A stretch of 64,000 bases of DNA, from positions 533,528-597,527 of the forward strand of contig PDUO01000036.1 of the NCBI GenBank assembly GCA_003008705.1. Reading direction: 5' to 3'. How positions within the stretch are numbered: position 1 is the first letter of the stretch; every line of letters begins with the position of its first letter. This DNA is from Pezicula radicicola (taxonomy: Eukaryota > Ascomycota > Leotiomycetes > Helotiales > Dermateaceae). The notes below the pieces were generated by a model. That model worked only from the letters and a program-made list of their open reading frames with translations, was not told the DNA's origin and searched no databases. This document shows, in pieces, positions 1 to 11,208 of this stretch. Made by a program: the position numbers and the translations under genes.

Positions 1-1889
1 TCGTCTCAAATTTGTGTATTGCCTCTAATATTTTTGTTAGCCAATCACGTGCTTCGGACATTTCTAGGCACTACAAATTCGTAAACTAATCGCCGGCAAT
101 AGGTCTATCCGTTCCGGAGCTTCTCTACGTCGCGTAGGAGCGAACGCGACGTGGAGAGGCTCCGGAACGGACTAACCAGTAGTTATTTAAGTAACTTATA
201 AAATAGAAGTGTATACCTATTACATACATGACAGGCAAAAGATTGTTAAAAAAGACATAAGGAGATAGTAGGAAGAAATAGCTTTTAGATATATTAATAA
301 GTATAGTTATTAAGAAAGTGGGAAAACAAGAAGTTAGATAACATTTCTACTCAGAGTAGTGGCTCTAGTTTGAAGATAAACAGGACGAAGAAGACTGAAG
401 AGGCAGGGTTTGGATCAAGTCGCCGTGTCATGACCTTTGAGAGTTTCTAATACACTTGACGGAGAAGGCGATATTCCTCACACAGGCTACGAATGGTCAG
501 ACGCGTACATAAACCAACATTTAAATCCAATACACCTATTGGTTCTGTTAATTAGTCTAATGTCCACATTCATGTTGCCAAGGAAAGAACATTTGTCAAG
601 CAGAAAATGAAGAAACGTATTAGTTTCCTAGTCTTCTACATCTCCTCAGGCCATTTGTTCTCTGCAGGAAGTGCCCGCAGATACGAAGTCGACGTCTTCA
701 CTAGACCTTCGTATTACTAAATATGCAGACTAGAAAACCAATAGGACGGTCGTTTCCATAAGTTGAGGGCTTGTTAAGCTGTTTTGAAATATCTCTTCCT
801 AGGCCGTAGCTATTGAGTGATCTTCTTTCCTTCTCACTTCTTAGGAGACTTCTCATAAAAGCTAGCGCCTCAAAAGACTCAGGAAGTCCCAAATAATGTT
901 TTGACTGAGGTTATTAGAAGACGTGGGCACAGGAAAGGAGACTGATGTGTTCTTTAAGCCTGGCGATAGCATACCTTGCATATTTACTACTCCTGACCAA
1001 CTGAATGAGGGTTTCAATCGTGAGGAGGGCTAAGCAATGAATATCGCATAAGGACGGACCTGGGCTTGAATCCTAGAATTATACAGGACCCACGCAGCAG
1101 AATTTGAGCATCCGGTCACCATCGTTTCCGCCACGCTAGTCGAGCAGCACACTGCACTTTCAGAAAGTCCTGGTGCGTATATCAACTACTTCAAATTGAC
1201 TATCGAAGTTCCTCGACGTTTGATAGTGGGGCCCACATTACGAGGTTATGTATTCGGCAACCGATGATCGAGGAATTGCTATTTGAATTGAAAATTTGGG
1301 AAGAAATTACATTATAGCCAAATTGTAGGCAATTTTCGCCGTTTATCAGCTTTGGTCTTATAATCTTGATCATTTCTCTATTCCGCTCTTGGGAGGTTAT
1401 GATATGTAGTGGTTGGAAGAGCTACTTATACCGTAAGATGATGCACTTTCGCTTTTCGGCCCTTCGCTTAAGTAGTGTCCCGGTGGAAACTAATAGGATC
1501 GACCACATTGGAAAAGAACCTGTGTTCCGAAACTTACGGCATATTTTGTCATACAACAATGCCGGTAAGATTTAGGGAACGGCAAATGATTGCCGTGCCT
1601 CGTAGCAAACATACATGCAGTATGCAGGCTATGTGGAGCACTTGCCAAGATTAAGCGAGCATAGATGTAACGGCTATTACGGCTCACGGATGTACAATGA
1701 TCAAACTACAGCTGGCAAGGCTGTATATATGACTTACAGCAATGGTGTATGAATGTGGTCGGTTAAGTCACTATTTTGAGTCTAATCAGAATTTGACGGT
1801 GCAGAATCTCAAGTCAAATTTTCATTGCGTAAGGTTGTGAAAGTGTCTCGAAGTACTGAGAAACAACTAGTACAAACTTATAACCCAAT
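1..1889. other. gene-poor left end
   Basis: No reading frame here has protein-like composition or recognisable homology. The stretch is moderately AT-rich and contains one strong inverted repeat, listed separately. The only frames open for 60-110 codons are scattered on both strands, and the longest (1825-2157) is the antisense of the reductase's last exon. I see no tRNA or rRNA signature. Confidence 0.6.
109..170. repeat. 27-bp inverted repeat with 8-nt loop
   Basis: The arms at 109-135 and 144-170 are reverse complements with only two mismatches. Both mismatches are C/T differences in the left arm, so the transcript would pair them as G-U. The loop is 136-143. The arms are GC-rich (CCGTTCCGGAGC at the outer end) inside AT-rich DNA, so the element stands out. 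It could be a miniature inverted-repeat element, a structured RNA hairpin or a recombination remnant. Nothing in the sequence decides between these. Confidence 0.75.
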
Positions 1890-3367
1890 TTACCTTTTGG
1901 CAACCTTAGTTCCCCCAAGCGGTTCGGCCCGAATGACGCTAGTCAGTGGCAGGACTCCCGCTTGCTCAAAAGTCTTATACGTCTCAATCCATGACTCAAA
2001 GGTATCGTCGAAACGGGTCCAACCATACTTTCTTGCCTTGATATTGGTCCCAAGGGTTGGCCACGTCTTACCAATAGTCCAATCAAAGAATCCCCAAGTT
2101 CCCCAATCAAAAGCCTCAACCTTTCCGCCATACTTCTTACAGACAGCTTCCCAGTAGGGCCTCTTGTCCTTCGCCCAGTCGATCATTGAGAAATTGTTCT
2201 CCATGTGTGTACCTGATTGTCCACTCGCAGTGAAAACGGGCTCGGGAACCTATGTGGAGTTGGGGTTAGTGCAACTCAACTGTCGTACCTGAAATGCTGC
2301 CGTAGGAAGTTGGGGGTGGGGTTGTGGAGCATTAAAAAGGTTCCACTCACATCAAGTCCGAAATGTTTCGCTATGGCAACCCAGTGATACCTCCACATAA
2401 TCACATCACCATTCACATGAACGAAGTCTTCGTTCTTGCAGTGATCGTTAGTTGATGCCCATACGCTCATGTCGGCAATGCTAGGAGCATAAGATTGGTC
2501 ATCGATGGTGTTGTAGAAGACCTTGTTTCCTGGGAAGGTTGCAGGAAGACCCATTTCTCTGCAGATCAGGAAGTACAGAGCCATGGTTAGCGCTTCCGAC
2601 ATTCCATTTGCTATTTTTCATTCGTTTGATTAGCAAATTTTGACCAACTATCAATGTGGGCTGCTTGTGTCCTCGTACAGTGTGGTGTGAAGCCAATAAT
2701 ACCATTTGGCCTGATGATGTTGTACGACCATGTCCGTTTCTTCTGCAGTGCAAAGAGGTGGTCCTCTTGGTAATAGTAGAAGTTTTCTCCGTGATCTTCG
2801 TATCGTAGCATTGATTCCCGTATTGGTTGTTGGATAGGTCTCAGATGGCCACCATAGTGCTGCGGAGGCAATAGTAATTAGAGAGGCCGGCTTGTGGTCC
2901 AAATGATGACACGATGGACGTACCTTTCCCCCGGTTTGCAAACACACGTTTTGCAAATTGGGGGCAACCGCATCGAGCGAATTCAAGAAGTTGGTGAACA
3001 GAGGCACGTTCTTCTCTGGAAGAGCCTTGAAGTCCTCGACATGAATATAGGATGTGAAGAAGGCATGTGTGACATCTTGGCATGGCTCCTTGATTTTCTT
3101 GATAATCTCAGACACAGGGTCTAAGAAATCGATGGCAATGAATTCAATGCGAGGGTCTTGCCAATAGATGGCAAGTGGTCGTCTCGAGGTGATGACAATT
3201 TTGGACCTGTAGTGTTTGGTATTTGTTAACAAGAAAAGAAGCAAGTTGATTGAAGTTAAAACGAACCATTCTGTCTTTGGAGTGCGTATGAGATGTTCAA
3301 CAATAGCGTTGCCACTGATTCCATTACAGCCGGTCACATATGCAACCTTAGTATTTAGCTTCGCCAT
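1890..3367 (-). CDS. PRISE-type NAD(P)H-dependent enone reductase (SDR)
   Basis: Short-chain dehydrogenase of the progesterone 5-beta-reductase/iridoid-synthase-like (PRISE) family, which reduces activated C=C bonds of enones with NAD(P)H, presumably in the cytosol. Five exons (3367-3267, 3206-2924, 2859-2679, 2610-2351, 2249-1890) join in frame to 394 residues, the usual family length. Visible motifs are the N-terminal nucleotide-binding loop TGCNGISG (about residues 12-19), the LQTGGKHYGG segment around residue 128 that carries the catalytic lysine and is formed across the intron 2860-2923, and NFYYYQED (about 154-161) with the catalytic tyrosine. The start at 3367 is the ATG directly before the Rossmann beta-strand. 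Longer upstream readings lack homology. The substrate is unknown. A relic of an M20 peptidase lies next door on the other strand. Family call firm, substrate not. Confidence 0.85.
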
Positions 3368-3756
3368 GATGAATGTTGAAAATTGAAAGCTGGTAGTCAA
3401 GAGAGGAAAGGATTTTATGAAGGTAGTAGAAATGTGTTGCTTGAAGCTTTCTGTGAGATGCCAATTTATAGTCCTTCCCTTCATTAGCGCACATGTGACT
3501 TGGTGCCTAATCTCGTGAGAGAACAACTTCATGGTGGAGATTACAAAATTGAATTATATCAAGTAGTGGATCTCTTACGGTATTTTGGAAGAGGCCTCGT
3601 ATATGCATCTCCCTGGAACTGGATCCCACATGCAGCGTTGCACCGGTAGCGGGGGATACTCGACAATAACTCTTTTCATTAACATAGAAGCGATTTTAGA
3701 ACAGAGCTCGGTGGATCGCCTTTGCAAACGACTTACCTGTTCATCTACATACTGGC

Positions 3757-4014
3757 ATGAACTTACTAAACCAAGTCCAAACGTCATTTCACAAAAGCCA
3801 GACCAAGTTCACGCCAGGAATTGTACTAGAAAAACTCTGCCGGGGATCACCAAGAGTGAGACTAGTGGATACACAGGAGATGCTTATATGCCGACAAACG
3901 CGAACCACAAGTTCAGTCAACTTCTATGGAAAGTCAGCGCATGCTGCAATGGCGCCATGGCAAGGACTTAATGCACTTGATGCTGTTGTTCTTGCATATA
4001 ACGTGGTTAAGTAA
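3757..4014 (+). pseudogene. M20-family peptidase/amidohydrolase relic
   Basis: A single frame ends with the segment [21 protein letters not shown]. This matches the conserved dimerisation-domain start of M20 metallopeptidases of the aminoacylase-1-like/PM20D2 type (typically F-x-GK-x-AHAA-x-PW-x-G-NALDA). The upstream part, residues 1-50 of this frame, is only loosely similar. The frame runs out at a TAA just after a GTAAGT that looks like an old splice donor. None of the metal-binding H-x-D or E-E motifs is present before it, and no continuation is visible downstream. I read it as a decayed gene fragment of roughly 80 codons. Expression is unlikely. Confidence 0.6.
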
Positions 4015-5795
4015 GTGGGCCTGAAGGAAAAGGGTGTATTTAATCATTTGAGAATGGTGTCTTGATTAAAGTACTGCGCCCTGGCTACCCCTATTCGTAA
4101 GCAACACCAAGCGTTCCCTAGTTAATTGTCTCTTCTCTCTACATTGTAGACCTATCTGTACAAATAGCAGGAAGCCAACGAATTTTCAAATACACGTTAC
4201 ATTATCTCAACTTTACCTACATATTAATCTTTGCACAATATACCAATTCTCGACTTAAAAACACTTGGTGTCGCGTAGGAATAGGGTTAGGCGAGGGGCA
4301 CACAAGACATTTGCCATGAAGTCTACTCGTGTCTCCTATTCCAGTAATATTAGAAAGTTATTGAAGTTATTTTAAAGTCAGAATCAGTAACGACTATAAG
4401 TTCAGTGATCTACGCGATCGCACCAAGTTATCACCATAATATATTAGACAATTATTACCATTTACGCAGGACTTACCACCTTACTAGGAAGACATAATAG
4501 CAATACCACAAAACCCATGCCTCTTTCTTTGCGCCCAAGCACAAACTTAATCCATAAGCCAGACTATCTTCCTAATTAGGCAATCACGATCTGCCAACAG
4601 AACATCATGTATAGGCATGGAAGAGCAAACCAGCCTCTTACCCAAGTGAGAAGGACTTAAAAGATGGAAATTCTTCAGCTATGGCAGCAAAATTGCTTCC
4701 CCGGCCACTCCCACAGCGCCACATTTCGGTTTGTCCTACAAGTGTACAGTAGAACCTGTAACCTCATAGTCCACTCTTCCAAGTTCCGTATCTCGAGAAA
4801 ACAGCCTGTATATTCGTAGCAAATTATTAGGAAGCTATCTATCAGTAACTCAATTGCAGAGTCAACCCTTTACTCTTTGTAGTTGATATATGTAATAAAG
4901 ATGACCAAAAGCGATTGAATAGTGCATTGTAAGCACGTAGCTCTTCCTGATACGTTTGCATATTCGAAGTGGTCGGGGAGGATTCCGCTGCCACAATTCA
5001 CCCTTGCTATTGAATTCTGAAAGCTAAGAATTATAGATCCATTTATGATGGGGACTCTACAGTAAAAAAGCTGCAGGCCAGGTTTTGTTATGAAAATCGA
5101 TGGAGTCTATTCCTTTGGCTGCTTTTGTGAATATTAAATGTGAGCTGAAAATTGTACCAACGGAAAATAGTACAGGTCGAAGAACTAAATCATTTATAAC
5201 CAAAATCTCCTGGAACCTATCCTCGTGGGGCTATTAATGGACGAACTGAAATGTAAGAAGCCAGGCCTTTTTTCAAACATTGTTCATAGTTTAGACTTAC
5301 TCTAAATAAAACAAAGGCTTTCTCAAAATTCCTTGGCTTTCAGGTGAAGTTAGTAGAGACTGTGTTACCATACATAAATTGAAGTTTACCGCACCAACTG
5401 ATTTCACAGTGGTTGCAAAGGGTGTGGTTGGTTGTCTCCAACTACCTCGCTTAGCCATTGTTAGATACCTATCATGTCTAGATCCTTAGATCTTACACAA
5501 CTGACTTAGTTGGATTCATCAGAATCCATAGAAACTGGAAAATGTTGCGAAGTATAATGCAGACACTGCTACGTGACTATATACATAAGAGGATCACGAA
5601 GAGGCATAGTAACGAACTTGATTTGAGTAAAGTGCTTACTTTAGTATCTCACTTGATTTAGCCGCATAACTTAAAGCTCGCAGATAAAGTATGGAGAGAG
5701 TACAATTATTCCATTATATAAAAAAATACTGCCTGGGTCCCAATTACAACCAATAATCTTTTCTCCTTCACTAGTTCCTTTCAGATAAGCCGTGC
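4015..5795. other. intergenic, no gene seen
   Basis: 1.8 kb without a coding-like frame on either strand. There is a weak 8-bp inverted repeat (GGAATAGG...CCTATTCC) near 4280-4343 and otherwise nothing recognisable. The strand following the M20 relic (from 4015) shows no further homology to that enzyme. Confidence 0.55.
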
Positions 5796-6341
5796 CTACC
5801 ACATCTTAAACGGCTTGGCCTTGTCCTGTCCCTCAAGCTCTTCCAACTCCCTCCTCAAAACATCCGCTCGGAATCGACGCAATGCCTGTTCAATGCGTGC
5901 TTTGCTCTCGGGATCCCTTGTAACGGTTCTTCTGGCAGTCCAACTCCCACTCATCAAACCCAACTCGCCACCGAGAAACAAGCCACTTAGCGTGAAAAAA
6001 CAATATGTAGCAATATCTCCAAACTTGGTAGGTTCCATCAGGTGTGTTATATCAGGAATGGCTTCCTCCCGCCCATCCGCAAATTTGACATATGTAGGTT
6101 TTTCGGCGGCTCGAAAGGCTTTGAAGGCTTGTACTCGCAGACTACGGACTCTGAAGGCCATTGCTGCACCGAGTCCCACTCCGATGAGGGAGCCTACGAC
6201 GGTTTGAGTCGACATCTTGCGGGCAGCCTTTTGAAGGCGGTCCCGGTCCTCCTCGCGGAGGTCGTGCTTGAGGTGATCATCGGCGAGTGCTCTGAGGTCG
6301 GCGGATGCGCGGGTGCGGAGAATTGCTAGACTATCTGACAT
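5796..6341 (-). CDS. conserved two-TM membrane protein, unknown function
   Basis: Single-exon gene of 181 residues. The start at 6341 (MSDSLAIL) is preferred over the upstream ATG at 6404, because the added 21 residues look like untranslated leader and the shorter N-terminus begins a regular helix. Residues 1-43 form a charged helix. Residues 46-63 are a glycine-zipper-like membrane segment (VGSLIGVGLGAAMAF). Residues 110-128 are a second membrane segment. The tail (140-181) is a charged, probably coiled-coil helix. This layout, small with two membrane segments and basic arginine-rich flanks, is often seen in mitochondrial inner-membrane proteins, but that localisation is inference. I do not recognise the family by name. 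Confidence 0.75.
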   Translation of the reverse strand: MSDSLAILRTRASADLRALADDHLKHDLREEDRDRLQKAARKMSTQTVVGSLIGVGLGAAMAFRVRSLRVQAFKAFRAAEKPTYVKFADGREEAIPDITHLMEPTKFGDIATYCFFTLSGLFLGGELGLMSGSWTARRTVTRDPESKARIEQALRRFRADVLRRELEELEGQDKAKPFKMW

Positions 6342-7173
6342 GGTAAAGGAATATATGCTGTTGTGTGTTGAGGGTTGGTGAAATTGAATTGGCTCTGTAG
6401 TCAAATTAGGACTAAAAGAGAATTAACAGTAGAGGAAGGGGATTACAGTACAGGTAGGTGTCGATGTAATACAAAAGGACGGGATGTAAGGAAGATTCGA
6501 GAAAGGTATACTTAGCTAGACACAATATAGTTCTACTAGACGACGTCACAATCACCAGGTCTTGGTTGGTAGCGATGTACCAGTTGAGTTGAGGGGAAAA
6601 GTAAGGAGAGTTTGCAAATTGGAGTGAGATCATTCTGCCACGTCCCACCGCTTTCGACGCCACTGGCTTGCAGCTAGCAAATGCCCACTCTTCACCTGGG
6701 TCTCTTTTAGACGTATCATATGTCCTTCTAGAGCCTAATGTAATTGAAAACAGATTTCAGAGTTACGCGACGAGAGTCGATATAGCCATCACGCTATTAT
6801 ATCTTCATTACCGCTACACAATGCACTTCTAACAAAGGTTGAATACGAATACGTGCCCTAGTCTCGGTAATTTTTACGAAATGCAGCTCAGATCCTACGA
6901 GTACAACTCGCCCCTCTGTGCTGCCTACTCCAGGAGACTGAAGCAACACCAGCAACACCAGCACCAGCACCAGCAGTCAGACAGCATTGGCTTTGATCCC
7001 ACGTTTCGTTTCGTTTCGTTTCTTTCCTTTAAGCGATCATTCTTCACCTTGTGGCCCTGCCTGGCGAGGCTTCGGGGGGTCATGAAATAAACAACAACTA
7101 CCCACAATCAATTCCTTACATTTAAGTCAACTTATATCCTCATGCTCATCTTTGGCTACTGACAACGACAACG
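6342..7173. promoter_or_regulatory. divergent intergenic region
   Basis: 830 bp between the two-TM protein (-) and the Zn2Cys6 regulator (+), so it should hold both promoters. It contains a CAG/CAC-rich microsatellite at 6943-6976, in the presumed 5' leader of the regulator. No specific binding site can be named with confidence. Confidence 0.4.
6943..6976 (+). repeat. CAGCAA/CAGCAC microsatellite
   Basis: A run of GCAACACCA and GCACCA units about 34 bp long, in the region upstream of the Zn2Cys6 factor. It is a simple imperfect trinucleotide-type tract with no coding role in the chosen model. Confidence 0.7.
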
Positions 7174-9137
7174 ATGCTTGTACCAAACCCTCCAAGAAAG
7201 ATTAAGACTAGAGCGAGGACAGGATGTACGACTTGCAAGGCACGTCACGTGAAGTGTGACGAGACAAAGCCAGGCTGTCTCCGATGCATCAAGTTTTGGG
7301 GAGTGTGCGAAGGATATGGATCGGATTCGAGCGAGACGAAGAAGAAGGGCAGTTCGGGTCATGGGGTTGTGGTGCCGAGAAGGACCCCCATTCGTTTTGG
7401 TAAGTTGGACTCGGAATCGTCAGCCAAACGACGAAATGGACTTTGGTGCTGGAGTGAGGATTAAGGTCAGGATCCTTCAATCATGCACTTCGTACTGAAT
7501 CTCATCATTTTTTAAGCCAAGGGTGCTTTTCATTATTCTGCTCGCTGCAATCCTCCTTCTGACACTGCTTCTACTTTTCCTAGAGCAATTCCATACATCT
7601 AAGTGCTGACGATTTGATGGCAGTTGTTGCGAAACACCCAACCAACACTATCTCAAAGAGCGAGACCGAGGACCGTTACTTCCAATTTTTCTGCAACCAG
7701 ACTGCCTCTACCCTATCGGGCTATTTCAAATCTGAGCTTTGGAATCGTCTTATCTTGCAGATGAGTCCCAGAGAAGAATTTATTAGACACGCGATCATTG
7801 CTATTGCTGCTCTCGATAAGACAATGGAAGTCTCAGGGAAAGTAGCTGGACCCTCTGCCACTTTTAAACCGCTTCCAAGTACCTCAATTAGTGATGCAAA
7901 TACCCATCACCAGATGGCCTTGCAGCATTACGGGAAGGCATTAAAGCTGATGCGAATGGCGAATCCAAATGATGCTCATTACCTCAGGAATACGCTCATT
8001 GGCTGTCTTATAACAAGCTGCTTCGAAAGTTTTCACGGAAACCAAGAGAACGCTCTTATTCAGACACAGGCCGGAATCAACATTCTCTTCGGCTTCAAAG
8101 ACTCACTTCGAATAACGAAGCGACAAAGATTGAATAGAACCCTAACTCTAGACGCCGAGATCGAAGACGAGCTTATCGACATGTTTAACCGCCTCGACTT
8201 TCAAATACTTACCTTCAGAGACGGAAGAACGGTGAATCAACACGACTTGATGTTCAAGGAGGCAATGGATTTCCTATCAAAAATGCCAACTGCCTTCAGA
8301 GATTTGGCCGAAGCAAGAATGTACTTGGACGTCGCTGGAAATGCAGCTATGCGTCAGTCTTCTCTTTAAATCTGATTATGATTTCACTGGAACTCACCTA
8401 TTTATTTAGATTGGCGCGCTCGCGTAGCCTGTACGAATCTATCTCTAACAACCTTTTCCTTCCAAACTACCAGTGATGCTAATTACAACATTCCACCATC
8501 GTCTATTCCGACTGCCGACCAGCTCAAGGCAGGCTATGCAGCTCTTTTCAAGATGGCTGTAGGCGTCCACGACGCTTTCGTGCCTGTATTCCAAGCCTCT
8601 AGGGTCAAGAGGGCAGATGGATCTTACCCCCCTGAGTACGCTGGCGCAACGGTGATGATGCTGGTCATGATCATTGGCCGCTTTTCTATCCCATCAAACC
8701 AATCAGATCTCATGTACGACAAATTCCTCCCGGAATTCAAATTCGTGCTGTCACTCTGCAAAGAAATCCTAGAGTACGAAGGACGAAGCGCGAAGCCAGT
8801 TTTCCACTTCGACATAGTGGGCGTCATAACAGCACTTTTTATGACAGCAACTCGATGTCGTGATAGGATAATACGAAGACAAGCTGTCATCTTATTACAG
8901 AAATACCCCAGGAGAGAAGGCTTGTGGGATAGTGCCATGGCCTGTACACTTGCGGCTTGGTTTATAGATACCGAGGAACATGGACTTCAAGGTGATTTTG
9001 TGCCTGAGGAGAGGAGATTGAGGGTTGTTAGTAATGATTTTGATCTTTCGAAGAGGAGGGCTCTGGTTAAGTGCTCTAAGAAAGCCCCGGATTCGCAAGA
9101 GAGGGTAATGATGGCTGAGGTTTTACTGACGTGGTGA
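7174..9137 (+). CDS. Zn2Cys6 fungal transcription factor
   Basis: Binuclear zinc-cluster regulator. The motif C18-x2-C21-x6-C28-x6-C35-x2-C38-x6-C45 is complete, preceded by a basic stretch (RKIKTRAR) and containing the typical [13 protein letters not shown] core. The best model joins 7174-7399, 7624-8352 and 8410-9137 to 560 residues, in phase at both junctions (donors GTAAGT and GTCAGT). The first intron is long (224 nt) and could hide a small extra exon, so the linker after residue 75 is uncertain. The remainder (about residues 76-560) is helical and resembles the generic middle/C-terminal region of fungal C6 factors, including repeated [15 protein letters not shown] helices. It acts in the nucleus; targets are unknown. 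It is not next to the biosynthetic cluster, so there is no evidence that it controls that cluster. Confidence 0.85.
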
Positions 9138-11208
9138 TACTGGAGTGTAATACTATTCCCCAGAGAAGGTAATCCGTTTTACTTACACAACCAAGTTTGA
9201 TTGTCGAGATATATGTCTGAGAGTGCTTTTTAATGGAAATCTGCCGGAGATGGATCCATCACATTGGGGTGGACGCAACACGGCTCCACGTGCCTTGGCA
9301 TCACATTATTGCTTCTGGATTATGATATCCTGCAGTCTTTTTTGTCCCTAGGTGGAGGCGGCAATTGGTGTGTGATTCTAATATGTACATGGGGCCTTCT
9401 CGATTCTTTGTGGCATCATAGTCGCGAGATAGGCATTACTCCGACCGCAACGGCGGGATTCCAAAATTTGACTTTTAAGCTACAAGAAATTAGGGCAAGA
9501 CATTATTCTCCGGGACCACCACAATACTGTATGCCTTGCATAATGATACAGATAATAAAAAGGCGGTATTGTTGACACTTGTTCGATAAGAACGGCTCTC
9601 CCTGCTACTGATGGTCGATGAAGCTCATACTTCCGAGAAATGGGAAAAGTCTTTGCAAGAAGCAAGTGCATGCCACGCCAATTCAAAGCCAAGGACGCCT
9701 ACGATCTTTTCGATCTCTTGGCCGCCACTTCAGCCACGAGGTAAGTCACGTGGTCAGGCTCCTGGGTGTGTATATAGAATCAAATAATCAAGTCTCGTTC
9801 GTCCTACGGGACCACAGATTGGCTGTGTGGCTAGTTTCTGTGTAAGTGTGAATGTATAAAGCCGAGTCTTTTACAGGAGCATATCTAGGTCCGCAACGAG
9901 ACAGGAAGCAAAGCCAATTCTGAGAAGGAACGTCATGCATCCCTGAATTTGTTTTCGTGTTTGGATGAACCTAATCACATTTCTATATCACTTTACTCTG
10001 TACAAACCAGATTCCCCCTTGGCCTTAACATCCCTTAACATCGAATTTAACATAAGTAGAGAGAGGTCTCGGCAGCTGATAGCGGGAGAGCATATTCTGG
10101 CAGAAAGTGTGAGAAAAGATAAATAAGAAAAACGCCTAACTTCCCTTTCGTGCGCATTTGAGTTGGGATCTGAGAAGAAATTCTCCGAGACTATTTTCGC
10201 CTATCGAACGCGGACCATGATGCTCGCTGAATGTTGTTGTTTTTGCTGATGATCCGAAGCTTGGGTTGGCGCAGTATAGGAGTTTTGAGGCCTTTTAGTG
10301 ATCTGCTGGAACTGAGTAAATTACCCGTCTGTACAAAGGTACTGCGTAGATGCGGATTGAGTTTGATGATCAATAAAACAGGATCTCATCGTGATTTTGA
10401 AGCACTAAAGGATTCCCGTAAGGCAGACAACGGTACGGAATAGAGTGGGTGAAGGGCAGCTGAGCCCCAATATCGGAGGTCTCAAAGCGACACGCTGCCC
10501 AGCCCCAGCAGAGGCCGGCGGTTTGGACGACTCTCGGACAGTGTTACGCAGCGCCAAGATCCCTTTACTGTTTTACCCCGAACTTTCTTGCTGCAACAGG
10601 GAACACTTTTGCGGAAACACTTTATTCTTAGGCGTCCTGAATGGGCCAGTTTCACAACGGAGAAGAAACAATCCAGCTGAACCCACCCGCCCAAAATCAT
10701 GCGTCATCTGATGATTGGACGAAAGTATGTGTCCTGCGGCAAGTGTTTGCCTTTACCATCCTGACAATTACTTTAACCGACTTGTCAGATGTAATAATAC
10801 CAAGGCCCAGCTTGGCAGGGGATTGAGGATTTGGTCACTCCAAGTCCCAGATCCAAATGAGATCCCAACGGTCTAGATTTCTTTCTTTTCAACTCTTGCG
10901 CTCCCGTCCGTGGATTACAGGTTTTGGAAGTTTTCCCAAACCAATTCGCACTGTCTTGTTTGTTCCTTTTGTCTTCGGCAGAGTTATATCTTCAACAGCA
11001 GGTCTGCGCTACACGAGCTACTACATACGCTACTAACTACACTGCCCTCCAGCGCCATTTTCGAAAAAGCATTTTCTTCAAACGACGATCACGTACGCAC
11101 ACATTTTCTTTTGGAATCTCAGGAAGCAGAATAATATTTATTTCAAATCGAGGAATTGGTTGTACCATAAACATTTCGCAGATCAAGACGCCTTCGTGCA
11201 GTGAACCT
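9138..11208. other. intergenic / upstream region of the mucin-like gene
   Basis: About 2 kb. Short open frames on both strands have no protein character and mostly start at non-ATG codons. The last 400 bp is pyrimidine-rich on the plus strand in places and probably contains the promoter and 5' leader of the Ser/Thr-rich membrane protein. I see no RNA gene. Confidence 0.45.

Noticed and set aside
1061..1110. tRNA-like B box (GGGCTTGAATCCTAG)
   Set aside because: No matching A box or foldable acceptor and anticodon stems at the right spacing.
1825..2157. 110-codon open frame on the plus strand
   Set aside because: It is the antisense of the last exon of the reductase gene and lacks protein character of its own.
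10924..11208. Extension of the mucin-like protein's first exon upstream to 10924
   Set aside because: The only initiator would be TTG and the added sequence (rich in FRKS, THTF) looks like leader DNA. It also gives no convincing signal peptide cleavage context.
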